Source of the DNA: Caenorhabditis elegans
Lineage: Eukaryota; Nematoda; Chromadorea; Rhabditida; Rhabditidae
DNA: 64,000 bases
Direction: 5' to 3'
Assembly: GCF_000002985.6 (NCBI RefSeq)
Contig: NC_003279.8
Coordinates: 5,022,001-5,086,000, forward strand
A program made the position numbers and the translations under genes. How positions within the stretch are numbered: the stretch's first letter is position 1; every line of letters begins with the position of its first letter. The notes below the pieces were generated by a model. That model searched no databases, was not told where the DNA came from, and saw nothing but the letters and a program-made list of their open reading frames with translations. This document shows positions 34,788-46,828 of the stretch, piece by piece.

Positions 34788-35034
34788 CTAATTTTCCGCA
34801 CTTTGTCCCCAATTATTTGCTCCTTCCTTGACAAAGGGCGGTCCCGAGAGAAAGCGCTTATAATTCGGATTATGTAAATATTTGTCTTGGTTCTCAACAC
34901 TTTTTTGTACTAATATCATCAGCATCAATATAATAATTTGTTTCTGAATCGAAAGTTGTTGTCTGGACAATTGAGAGAGAGAGAATAAAAAAACGACGAA
35001 GACGGAAGAAAAAAGAAGAGAAAAATTCATGGGA
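34788..35034 (-). CDS. Doubtful small secreted-peptide ORF
   Basis: ATG 35034 opens 81 codons and ends in TAG. The N terminus, MNFSLLFSSVFVVFLFSLSQ, reads as a signal peptide. A second hydrophobic stretch (IIILMLMILV) follows, then a hydrophilic tail with one KR pair before FLSGPPFVKEG. A dibasic site could suggest a processed peptide, but there is no repeat, no amidation Gly and no homology I recognise. The signal-peptide-like part overlaps a pyrimidine-rich tract, which by itself encodes Phe, Leu and Ser. No poly(A) signal was seen. An upstream in-frame GTG/ATG extension to 35240 is also open but looks non-coding. Confidence 0.22.
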
Positions 35035-35249
35035 AAATGAGTGAGCACGGGGGGATAAAAAGTGTGTAAGAAAACTGAAAAGAGAATGACTTTAAATGAG
35101 AGACGGAGAGAATCACGAGAGCCTACTGGAATTGAAGAATTGCCGAGCAGGAAAAGGGTTGAAAAAATGGGGAAACAAGAGAAAGGAGCAGGGGATTCCG
35201 TAATAGGCTTTATGTTGCAATTTCCCTTGTTTTCCAGCAAAATTTAGAG

Positions 35250-36619
35250 CTAGCTACTGCCTTCAAGACGACCTATGCCTGCCTACAAGTGTACCTACAG
35301 CTAAAGCTGGTATGATTCGATTTGATAACCTATAGGTACTATAGTTACTTTTCGAGTTACTAATTGAAATGATACATTAATAAATCTAAACTTTGGGATT
35401 CTTTGGGAAACGATCTGAATAAACTGTGGCAATAACAACATATGTGTGGTCAATCAAGTGATAAGAGAAAACCTTGCTGATAAAACATTCTCAACTCACA
35501 GATTGACACACTCACTTCAAATCTCTCTCTCTGCGGTAGTGAGTTGTTTGATTATGTGAGTGTGCATATGTCTCTCTTTTTCCAAAAGTTTAAAGATACG
35601 AAGTGGCACATGGTCGAAGTGAATTGCCACTGGGATCCGGAATTGATTTCAACTGGGAAAGTGAAAATTTGAAGGATTGATTATCAGAGAACATATCAAC
35701 GTGGTTGTCATAATATTGTTTAATGATGTGGTGTTGTATTGACCTCTAAATAAACTGGAAATAGGCTTAAACCTCTTTAAATACATAGTAGTTGTACAAA
35801 AATAAATTAACAACCGTAACGTTTTAATTTATGAACAGTTTTTTGATGTAATTCAGACATAAAACAGCTTATTTCGTTCCGCTTCTTGTTTCGAATTTTC
35901 ACAAAAATTATAAAATTTTTGCCGGCCAATTTTATTTTATTTTATTAATATTTTATAATTTTATAAGTATTTTAAAATATTTTATAAGTTTTATTTTATT
36001 AATTCCAACGCTTTCTTGCAGTGACTAGAAAAACTTTCTTAATCTTGAATTTTGACGGAACCCGTCATATTCACGACATGGCATGGAGGCCAAATTTCAT
36101 CCCAAAAGTTCAACAATTGAATAACGGGAAAACAAAAATCGTCCTCTTTGAGGTTGTTTTTCTTTTTTCCATTGTTTTTGGCACAAATTTCACTGCCTGT
36201 TAACAATAACATTTTTCATGTTGTTTCTTTCTAATAGATAAAAAAAAATTATTTTGGAAACTGATTCATTGTCTTCTCTAGAGAAAAAATTAGCTAGAAT
36301 CTGCAGAAATAAAAATACAGAAAAAAGAAAAAGAGTGAGACGATGATGATGTTGTTGTGAATCCAGAGAAAATTGTTTCAAAAAACAGAAAAAAAACGAG
36401 GAGAGGCATGTACCGGTCATTGAAAATGTCGATTTGTGGGGTTGAAGAATAATAAGAAGGAAGAGGATTGTGGCAACTGGGGAGGTGAAAAAAAAACCAA
36501 AAAAAATACAGGAAATATGAATTGTGAAACCGGAAAATTGTAGGGAGTGAGTGAGGAGGAAGGAGAAATAAAATAGAAACTTGAGGGGAAAATATGGAGT
36601 TGGCGAAAAGAAACTAAAT
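35250..36619. other. Non-coding region and fhod-1 3' flank
   Basis: No coding exon recognised. About 35925-36005 is an A/T-only low-complexity stretch of ttttatttta and tattttataa words. About 36300-36600 should hold the fhod-1 3' UTR. Confidence 0.45.
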
Positions 36620-39600
36620 CTAGTAGTTTGTTTCGAGCTGTCCATCAACCATTTTGAGGGTACGTGTACGGCGAACTGAAATTTAAGAAATTTTAGAATA
36701 AAATATTTTTCGTTTCCATTTCTTGATTCTTGCATTTTCTTGATTTCTCTAAGCTTGAATTAATAAAAAGCTTGAATTAATAAAATTTGGACAACTTACG
36801 AGATTTTCGATTAAACTGTCTAGCTCTACGTCGTTGATCTCTTGGATCAGTCTGCAATGTTGCGGCTTTAACCAATCCATTCAAAATCTCATCTTCTGGA
36901 GATTCAGTGTCCACCAGGTCTGAAATTACAAATTTTGTCTTAGCTGAAATATCTCTCTGCAAACCTTTAACACTTCCACCAAAGTTGCGCCCATTGACTC
37001 CATTGGATCCAGCTGGTCTTCTTCTCAAAGAATTGTTGTCATCTGCCATTGAAGCCAACATTTTCGACATATCGTCGTGTCTTTGTTGAGAGTTTTGAAC
37101 AGGCGCTACAGTTCCTGGACCATGATTTCTTCGTCGCAGAGGTGCTGCATCTCCGGCTCCACCCTCTGCCGAGCTACCCTCAAGAGCCCATATCTTTCCA
37201 CGTGTCTTATTGCGTTCTCTCTTCTCTGCCAACCGCTTACGTTGTTGTAGAATCTTATCTCGTGTGGTACGGTATTCCAACGAGAATTCGGTTACCATTT
37301 TGAACACGTCATTTGGTGTCTGATTTGGAATTTCATCAACTGAATATCCAAAATACAAAAGGAAAGAGTGCCATCTGTTCTTTGTGACTGTATAGATTGC
37401 CTTTAACTGATGAATTCGTTGAGCAACATCTGCCAGATAATCATTGATTTTTTGCTTCATATTTGAGTTATCATTTTTACTGATTGTTGCCAAACATTCC
37501 CATGAGCTCTTGCAGTCTTTCTCGAGGCGAATCAAATTATCAAGAAGCTCTTTGTAATCAACTCGAGCACTTCTGGCAACTGCTCCAAATTCACTGTACA
37601 AATCAGTACCCTCTGAGAAGTGTTCAACCATATATTCAGCCAAGTGATATGTCAAAGTATGCTTGTAGACTGGATCCTTTACTTCTGATGCTTTTGTTAA
37701 ATAATCCAGATAGAAACCCTTAATATCAGTTCCTGATAAAGAGTTTCCAATGGCCAAAAGCATTCCCATCGCAACTTTGAATGTTCGTGATTCTTCCATT
37801 TCTTTCATTGCCAATTGCATATCCATAAGGGGCTCAGCAATATCCTTTTCAGAGTTTTTATAATCCAAGGTGAATAGCCAAAGACGAAGTCTCTCAAGAA
37901 GACATGGAATCTGTGAAAGCTTCAAAAGAAGTTGTTCAGCATTTCCCAACGTCATCTCTGGATTCTCTGCTGCCTTGATCTCAATTTCTTCAATTTCTTT
38001 CGGTGACGGCATCATTGTTTTCAGAATTTTTTCGATTCCGTCCTTGTTCAAAACCAAAGAGTCAAATTTCATAATTGCTGCAGGGATGACGTTGATCGGT
38101 GGCAATTTAGTTAGACCAATGTTGATGGCTTGCGATCTTTTCAGAGGAAGAACAGATAGAGTTTGAGTTTTAGTTTCGGCTACTTTCTGAAAATTAAAAC
38201 ATATTTTTTTGTACTAAATGTGGTGTATAATTCCTACCTTGACCGGTGCTTCCTTCTCCTTTTTCGTCTCAAACAACTGTACAATCTTCTTAGCATCAAA
38301 TGTTGGAACAGCTCCATCGACCGTATTCCAGAAGCTTCCTTTTTGTTTTAATGATGGAATTCCATCCGGTTGTTCAACTGTCGCTGGTTTCCAATGTAAT
38401 TTCAGAACTCCTTTGTTGGCTGCTGGACTGATATCTCCTCGATTTATACCGTTCATAAGCAAATTGCCAGGAGGAGGAGGTGGAGGAATGATGCCAAGTG
38501 GAGGTGGTGGTGGGATTCCTCCTTGCACTGAAAAGTAAGGCAGTTTTATAAAAACATTTCTGATTCAAAAATATAAATTTTCATGTTTTATTTAGGTAGT
38601 TTGAATTTGAACTTTTAAAAAACTGTTGCGAAACTTATTGTTGTGGAGGGTCAAAATTTCCAAAGGCCAAAATTTGCTAAAATCGAAAATTTTTCACCAA
38701 TTTCTTATTCAATTTTTTGGGTATTTTATCTTGTATTTGAAAATTTTTAAAGAAGTCGCGCGCCCCAACTTACATCTTGGTGGTAATGGAATAGCAGATG
38801 GTGGTGGAGGTGGTGGTGGAACACCAACACCAACAGGACCTCCACGCATTCCATTCTCCGCCATTTCCTTCATTTTTGCCATTCTCGCCAACTGCAATGG
38901 ATCCTGTTGATATTCAACTCCGTGGAATTGCGAAAAATCAAGATCATTGATGATTAGCGGTCTCTTTTCAAGATTTTCCGCCGCTTTCTTCCATTGCATT
39001 TCTGCTTCGGATTCTTTCTTTTCAAAAGTTCCACGGTTCGCCTCTGCTGAACGGGCGGCTCGTTTTTGGAGCATATCAGCAAAACTGTTGCCACTTCCAG
39101 TGTCTTCAATCTGAAAATATAGGAAATTTGTAAAACAATGACCACTAGAAACCAACCTTTGCTCTCGGAGGCGGTGGTGCCACTTTTTCTGGTTCAGGCT
39201 CTTGAGGTGCAACTTCTGAGAAGTCCATTGTTTTTGATTCGGTAGGGGAGAATAAAGTAGGAAATGATGGAGGTGGAGCTTTTACCTGAACAGTTTATCG
39301 GTTTTTGATTGAGAACACATGGAATTCGTTGCAGAAAAAAGAAAAAAAAAACTAACCGATTTCGAACTTTCACTCTCGTCGGTTTCTTTCGGAATCTCGT
39401 TCTCTTGATTTTCCTGAACCAACTGAATCGGCGCCGGAATATTTTTGCTGCGAATAGACCCGATATCGTTGTTATTAGTTGCAGTAGATGTAGTCTAAAA
39501 ATTACACTTTTTTGAATTTGAATTTTTTGGTTTTAATGATTTCGCCCATTATTACTCTCTCAAAAGTCGATTATTTCATCGAAATTTCAAACAAAAAAAA

Positions 39601-42600
39601 GCGTCATACCGGTTGAATATCCTCCCTGACTGGTGGTTGCCATGAAGAAACTGTTGGGGAAACTGGGGATGGAATTCGTGGAGCGGCTCCAATATCACTG
39701 AAAATATTGGATTGAGGAATGGTTTAGGCAGAGTTTTTGAAAATAATTATCACAGTGCTCAAATATGGCAGCCCACTGGGATTGCTTTTCAGACGTATTT
39801 TTTGCTGTTTTTTCAAGGTATAGATGCAAAATGTTTCTTTTTTTAACTAACATTTTGTTAAACAACGTCCTATTCGCTGTGAATTGTTCATGTTCCAATT
39901 GCCGACGGCGTGCTTCATCATGTCGTCGCCTCATCGTCGCCTTCTTGTCATCTGCTACTCCAGAAGATGTTGTTGGAGAAATATCGTTCTTTGAGAATCT
40001 GAATTTAACTTTACAATTAGGGGTTTGCTCAAGGTCTACTGATACATAGTTTACGTCACACCACCACCATCATGCTCTACAGTAATCATACCATGCCAAA
40101 TAAAAAAAACAGTTCAAATCCAACCTGACTTCTCGTTCCTCTCGTTTTCTCTGTTTCTCTGCCTCCTCTTCTTCTCTTTTTCTTCTCTCTTCCTCTTCTC
40201 TTTCTCTACGTCTTCTCTCTTCTGCCTGTTGCCTCATTCTCTCGATTTCCTCGATTCTCTCTGCCTCTTTTCGTCTAGCTTCTTCAGCTTTCTGCTTCTC
40301 CATTTCCCTCCGATTATGGAGTGACCTATTCAATTTTTCCAACGCCGTTTCCCGATCTTCTGGCATTTCATGTTCAAATGCTCGGGATCTTCTCTCAAGT
40401 GTATTACATGCACTTGGAGTTGGAGGGATAAGTGGAGAAGATGGTATAATATGTGAAGAAGGTGCTGGAGAAGGCGTCTGTTTATCCCTATCAGGACTGC
40501 ATCTTGATCCATCTTCTTCACTTCCCATTGTGATTGCGGAATCATGAGATCCTTGACTCGATCGTCGGGATTGATTCTTGAATGTGTCAGCGGAAGATCT
40601 AGAAACATGGGGTTAAACAAAAAAGTCACACATCAAAAAATTGTGTAAGTTCATTGAAAAATGATTCATTCCAACAATCAAGGGCATGCTTTTCCGGTTT
40701 TGACAATGAGAAAGATGTATTTTGTATTTAACCAAATACCAAGCTTCAGATTGTTCAAAAATTTGAGTCAAAGTTTGGTCAATTATTTTTTTAATGCGGA
40801 TTTATTGAGAAATTTTGAGCACTGTTGAAAGTTTGTTTTTTCCCTGACAAAGCTCGTTTAAAAAAATTATTGTTGCTTATTTTCCAAAATTATTAAAGAT
40901 GAAAATTAAATAACTGTCACTACTTCTGGTAATTTTTAAAAAAAGCTAAATTTTGAACGGATTTTTTTGAAGTTTTACCATGGAACTTAGACATCTTAGC
41001 ACCGGAAGTTAAGATTTTTTTTGATACATTTGAACAGAAAGCTCAGAAAAACTAGAAATGATTTTGAATTTATTTGAATTTAATAAAAATTTTGCATCTT
41101 TCAACATCACTGTAACCGGAAAATTTGACAACTATTTCACTCGGACTCACCTCATCTTGACAACATCTTCATCATTATCCCCTCGTTCATCTTCTTCTTT
41201 CAATTCCCTTTCGTACAACCGGCATTGCTCCTCGAGCTCCTTGTTGTTCGATCTGCTCATACTTTTTATAGCATCCTCCATACCCAGTGTATCTAGTGTA
41301 TCTACTGCGTCGTAGTACGTGTCCTAAAATTTATCAATATCAGTTTTTTGTCCAAAATTTCAAAAAACCAACTCTGTCTGGAATCCCATGCAGAGCCTTA
41401 TTAACAACTGTCATTCCGTAGACAAGAGTTTCAGCATCTGGTGAGTCTTTTTCAGTCAGCACCTTCATAAGTCCAGACCAATCAGCTTGTCCCTTCGACT
41501 TGTCAACGGTTTGAATGGCTGTGAGCACCAGTAATGCATTGTTGTCATTGTATTCGATAAACACAAGAAGTAGTTTAAGAGCTGTTTTTACAACAAGTCG
41601 GAACTGAAAAATGGAGGTTTTGGAAGAATTTAAAGGTTGAGCATGCAACAAATAGCGAGCTGTTTTAGATAGAATACACAGTTGTTAGTAAAAAAGAAAA
41701 CACCCATTTTTACTAATGTTTTGAAAATCTTATAATTTGGAATTTTATTAAAGTTAAAGCTCAACCCAGAGCAACATTTTCTAAATTATTCAGGAATTGC
41801 ATACACCTATCAAAATTTTTTGAAATATTCTTTAAAAATCAATTACTGAATTCTAGCCCAGCTGTAATTGAGGGCTGGTAAATTTAGGGCCGTGTTTTTA
41901 ACCTGTACTGTTTCCTGTTTTGGTCATGCATAATTTCCTACAGGAATTTGCACCTACATTATGACGTCGCACTCAAGAAATTAAAGTCAGTGCTTCTTTA
42001 AAGGGGCATTTTTCAGTATATCTATACAAATTTCGTGCACAATCCACATGTTGCTTTCAAAAATAAAATATACCCATTCAAGACGAAACGGCGACATTTC
42101 TTTACGCTCTTCATCGATGTACAACTGGACAAAACACATACGTGACATTTGACAATTAAGACAACACCAAAAAGTTCAAAACTATAAACTTACTGGTGAA
42201 TCGAGAAGCTCGTAGAGCCACTGAATGGTTCCATTATGTGCAATTATTCCATTCATTCCATCCACATAGAGCATCAATTGTCCAAGAGCTCGTAGAATAT
42301 AATTCTGATGGTTTTGATCAGCAGTTCGACCCAATCGAATCATGCAATCGAGACCTTGATTTTGAACAAACTCGTGAACAAGATCTTGGTCATCCTGAAA
42401 ACATTTTAGATTTAATTTTTTTAGACATCCGTTTTTTTCTGTGAATCCCCTGCCACCTAGCTTGTATAAATTTAAGATCTAAATCTTCCTGTTAAAATAA
42501 AAATGCAACTTTCGGATGAATAGTCACGAACTAAGGACATTAGCCGGAAGAATAAGAGATGATTATCTTTTTTTTCTTGAAATTAAAAACGGATATGACG

Positions 42601-45600
42601 TTATTACCTGGAATATCTGTTTGAGGGAGAATAATGCGCGTCGTTGATCACGTCCAGAACAATTCAGAAGCTTATCTGAAAATTATATTCGGTTACGCTA
42701 GAAATTAAAAAAAAAAAACAACTTAAGTCGACTTAGTCAACAGTCCCACTCCTCGTTAAATTTTAAATTTCACTGGAAGCATGTTTGCACCGGTAACATA
42801 GATTTTTATTGTTAAAATTCAATGAATCACTGATAAAATTTGATAAAAACTAAACGAGGTTATCGTAAATTGGCCTAACATAATGGCACAAAAAGCATAC
42901 CTTCAAGGCGACCTTAAATGTTTTTTTTGCCTAAATTAACTTGATCCATTTGCAGAAGAGAGGATCTTTGTAGGCTCGTAGACAGGTAGGCACGTGCGCC
43001 TAAAGACGTGCCTGGCGTATTTGATTCTTACCCTTATGATCCATTGATTAATTGATAGACGTTAATAGAAAAAAAACCGTCAGGTTATTGAAATTTAATA
43101 ATTATCAGTAAACAAAATTGAAAATTCTTTAAATTATTCGAATTCTTCCAATTACCAAAAACAAATTATGTATTCAAACTTTTTTTCAACTCTCATAAAT
43201 TCAAAACAAAAAGTGAAATTAAAACTCACCAATTATAGTTTTGACGCGTAATGAAGTTTGTGTTCGAAGTACCAAGCTGCATCTTCTTCTGGAAAAAAAA
43301 AAGATTTTTGATATTTAATAATAATGATTATGAAGCGCTGCGTACTTGGAATTTCTCAAAACCGGTTTCTTCCAAATTCCTAACCCTGATTCCCCTTTTC
43401 GCTTCTGTTACATTACATAACAGTGACTCACTTTGCCCCAGAATTTAAATATTCATCTCCCCAATCAAATGGATCTTCATGAAAATCTTCTACTGAATCT
43501 TGTGATTCAACTTTCGAGGAAGTTGGTTCTTTTGAAGTGTATGGTGTTATCATCGCAACCACAGGTTGTGCTGCTTCAGGAATACTCATTTTTCGAATAT
43601 TTTCCATCGAACGATAGCCACTGTCTTCTCTACGATGGAGAGAAGAATTTGATTGGACTGATGGTTTGATTGTTGGAGGTGCAATATATGAAGATTGAGA
43701 TGGTACAGCTGGAAGAGATGATGGTGGTGGATCTTCATCAATGAATGGAATTGCTTCCGATGTATCCGTTCCAATGACAACTGGAGCTGCACAGTGTAGC
43801 ACAGTTGGCCGATGAAAGTTTCTTGGTAGAGAACTACAAAATGACTCCGATGGCATTGGTATAGCAGGTGGCTCCACTAATGTTGTCCGTCTTTGCTCCG
43901 AAAAGTTACGACGAAGAGGTTTGACGATGAGTGGAAGCTCATTGGAAACCGATAGTATACTCGCATTCCTGGCCAGTGATTCATCCGACACATGGGTCGA
44001 TAGACTGGAAATGGGCGGTACTTCCGACTCACGGAATGGACTAACGTACGCTTTTGTTGTGGATGGTTTATAGCTAACTGGAGTGTCAATTGGTTTTGAA
44101 TTGTATGGCCTTATTAACGGTTCCGCCACTGGTGAAGTGTACCATTTTGGTTTGATTTCCGGAAATTGAAATGTAGAAGACGTGGAGGGCTCGTACGGTT
44201 TTGGTGCACTTGATGTCGAAGGTGTGAACATTTTTCTTGAAAACATACTACTCGAAGGCTGAACCTTCACTTCGGGCTCTTTTGGCTTAGAAAAGAAACT
44301 TGAAGAGTATGGTTTTGTAGAAGAAGCTTCTGATGATGAGATATATGGTTTTGCAGAGACTGTTGAGGGTTCATATGGTTTCGTCAATTCTTCAGAAGAT
44401 TTTAGATTACTATATGGCTTTGCAAAACATTCTGAAGATGTTGAAGGTATGTAGGGCTTTGCAAAAACTTCTTGATTTGCCGTTTTTACTGAGCTACTCA
44501 AATAACCACTCGGTATATACGGTTTTGCAAAAGATGTAGGTTCCAGTGTAGAAATTGTGGTTGGCTTTGCAAAGGCTATGCTGCTCTTTTGTATCACAGG
44601 AAAATCTAGATCAATTGGTGTTGCACGAAGAGAAGAAGCTCGAGGAGCTGAACCTCCTACATCGATATCATAAGTTCGGAGTCCTCGAGATTTGACAACT
44701 GGTGGAGCATAAGATGCGGTCGCCGGACTACAATGCGACCGCATTCAATGAAGAGCTGCTGGAAGTATAGAGGAAATAATTTTTGAATTTTTCTGAAGAG
44801 GAAGAAAACAAATGGTCAAACGGTCAATGAGCAATTAAATTCAATGAGGAGCTGGAAGTATAGAGGTGTTGAAAAATGACACTAAAATCGTTAGTAAAAA
44901 AGTTTGTCTTTTTCAACTAATTGAGAACCTACTAACTTTTAAATCTGCAAAAAAATCTCGCCTACAAAGAAAATAAAAAACCACTCCGATCAGAGCAATA
45001 TGATGAATGTCATAATTTTGGAAGAGAGAGAGAGATTGGGATGAAATCATAAACATTAATATTAATATTGTTATTAATATTAGAGTACTGTCTAAATGAA
45101 TGAATGGACATGCAAATGAGTAAATACAGGGGTTTGCTCCCCGAACAAGTGTGATGACTTGAGAGAGATATTAGAGAGTGTGCATTTTGAAGAGACTCAG
45201 GGTACATTTGCACATAAACAATGTACCGTCTCAAGAAAAGAGTGGATATACGTCCTTCTTCGGGAGACGGGGGTTCAAGAGAAAGAGAGACAAAACAGAG
45301 GCGGGGCTTGATTCGGACACAAGGACGCTTTCTATGTTTATAATGAAATAATTGAAGAATTGGTCTCCTGCGTACAGGCAACGAAAAGAAGAGAGTGAGG
45401 AGATATACTATGACGGGCGAATCGAATTCTGGTATATGAAGAAGTCCAGCTGAGAATTCAGGTGATCGTTGATATCGAGAAATAGTTGGGAGATTCGTGG
45501 AGACGAAGACAAATTGATATGCAGATGAGAGAAAAAAGCGGAGATATGGAAGTGGTCGAGAAGCTTTCAGAGCGAAGTGTTGAAGGATCAAGAGGGGTAT

Positions 45601-46828
45601 TTAAAAAACACGGATGAACTGAAAACTCGACTGATGTGCAATTAAAAAATTAGAATCCTAAAATAGTGCAAAAGAACGAAACACACAGAATTATAATTGT
45701 GGTAACCAGAAAAAAACCGCTTCAGAGCTTCCGCAACCCTGAATTCCTGGAAGCTTTTTTTTGGAACTTTTTGGTATTTGAGGAAATACGGTATTTCATA
45801 CTGGAACCGACAGCTGCTTGTTAAAGTTGCTGAAAAAAAACGGGTAATTTCTGAAGTTTCCTTATTTTAAAATGTTGGCAGCTTGCAACCAAATTCTTTG
45901 GGGAAACAGAATGTTGAGGAAGCTATCAAAATAGGAAGTATTTTTTAGAAATCTAATACCAACAGCTTCTAATTCTTGGTCTTCCATGTTCAAGTTTTTA
46001 GATGGAAAAACATCGATTTGATATTCAAAAGCAACTGACCCAATTTAAAACGCAACTTCTCAATATTTTCCGCCCCACAATCACCATCATCGATATGCGA
46101 ACTTTCGCCTAATTATCACTTTCCCCTTTTTGCGGCAACCTATCACTCATATCACTGTTCCCACAATGCATTCGCTTTCAATTTAAAAATGGGGACTTAC
46201 GTGTCTGCTTTCAGAATATCGAGCTCTTCCTGTTGATCTGTTAGTGTCATATCATTATCCAAATAAGTATGCAGCTCTCCACCACCACCTTCCAGTCCAC
46301 GATATACTTGAAGGGAAGAGTCACCGGCTTTGTGTGGGGCTCGAAGAGTTCGGATCACATCTTGTAGTTGGTCGCCTGGAATTATTGAGGAATATAGCTC
46401 TTATTACTTGAATAATACCAGGGAAAAGCCAACTCTTTTTCTGACTTTACAACAGGACAAGCGTCATTTAATATATTCAGCTGAGACTAGCTCACCTCAA
46501 AAGAAAGCAGCGGAACTCAACTCATACTCTCTCAAACTTTCAAAGTTACACCTTGCTATGAAGCCTCAGAGTATACTGACAAGCTAATTTTTGTGGATAA
46601 GTCTCATAAATGTGATTAGAAAATAATTTTCTTGTTGCCAAACAGAGCGGGTTCACGGACACCTAGAGGGTTCTGACAAAAATGAATCAACTCACTTATA
46701 CACTCGTGTAGTCTAAATTTGAAAGTAACTGGTCTCATTGGTTCTAGATATGAAGATGAAGTTGTTGCAAATGGATCCGCATCGTTGATATACTGTATTC
46801 GACAGGTGAATGTGTCGTCGTCGTCCAT
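36620..46828 (-). CDS. fhod-1: FHOD-family formin FHOD-1, isoform from the distal start
   Basis: FHOD-1 nucleates and elongates unbranched actin filaments and is known to promote sarcomere growth in worm body-wall muscle. Seventeen exons in transcript order: 46828-46696, 46375-46201, 43288-43230, 42675-42608, 42394-42194, 42124-42074, 41603-41373, 41323-41151, 40598-40125, 39998-39852, 39697-39610, 39494-39357, 39285-39157, 39110-38774, 38527-38238, 38186-36800, 36675-36620. All phases agree; 1378 residues. Order: FHOD N-terminal GBD/FH3 (CRIQYINDADPF; armadillo-like to about 365), a Glu/Arg single-helix segment near 450-520, proline-rich FH1 (PPPPPPPSAIPLPP; GIIPPPPPPGN) near 785-825, FH2 from LHWKPATV to about 1240, and a basic C-terminal tail (RRRARQF, LRRTRTLKMV) like a diaphanous autoregulatory domain. 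An acceptor at 46830-46831 suggests trans-splicing before the ATG. Confidence 0.93.
43432..44744 (-). CDS. fhod-1: Alternative first exon of fhod-1 with K-P-Y repeats
   Basis: ATG 44744 opens 437 codons and ends in phase 2 at gtgagt, joining exon 43288 as AA|A. The resulting isoform has 1713 residues and lacks the two distal exons that carry the GBD-like N terminus. The segment is Ser/Pro/Thr-rich with about ten imperfect repeats of the type (F)AKPYxPS, for example FAKPYIPSGY, FAKPYIPSTS, TKPYEPSTV and PKPYEPSTS, and ends EDPFDWGDEYLNSGAK. The exon cannot be internal: the acceptor before it (exon edge at 44758) is followed by an in-frame TGA before the ATG. A spliced-leader start 14 bases before the ATG is likely. 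The promoter would lie in 44760-46200. Confidence 0.85.
44760..46200 (-). other. fhod-1: Intron holding the proximal fhod-1 promoter
   Basis: It separates the distal exons from the alternative first exon. On the plus strand about 45015-45600 is G/A-rich (gaagagagagagag), a promoter-like composition. I see no splice-supported coding exon. Confidence 0.4.

Noticed and set aside
36190..36735. 181-codon minus-strand ORF
   Set aside because: It overlaps the last fhod-1 exon in another frame and its 3' UTR; the hydrophobic content comes from T-rich DNA.
43432..44744. Reading the long Ser/Pro exon as an internal cassette exon of fhod-1
   Set aside because: From the acceptor edge at 44758 the required frame meets a TGA before ATG 44744, and the phase does not match the exon ending at 46201.
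45010..45591. 193-codon minus-strand ORF
   Set aside because: It lies opposite a G/A-rich tract, so Ser, Leu and Phe codons arise from composition. No splice site links it to fhod-1 and no domain is visible.
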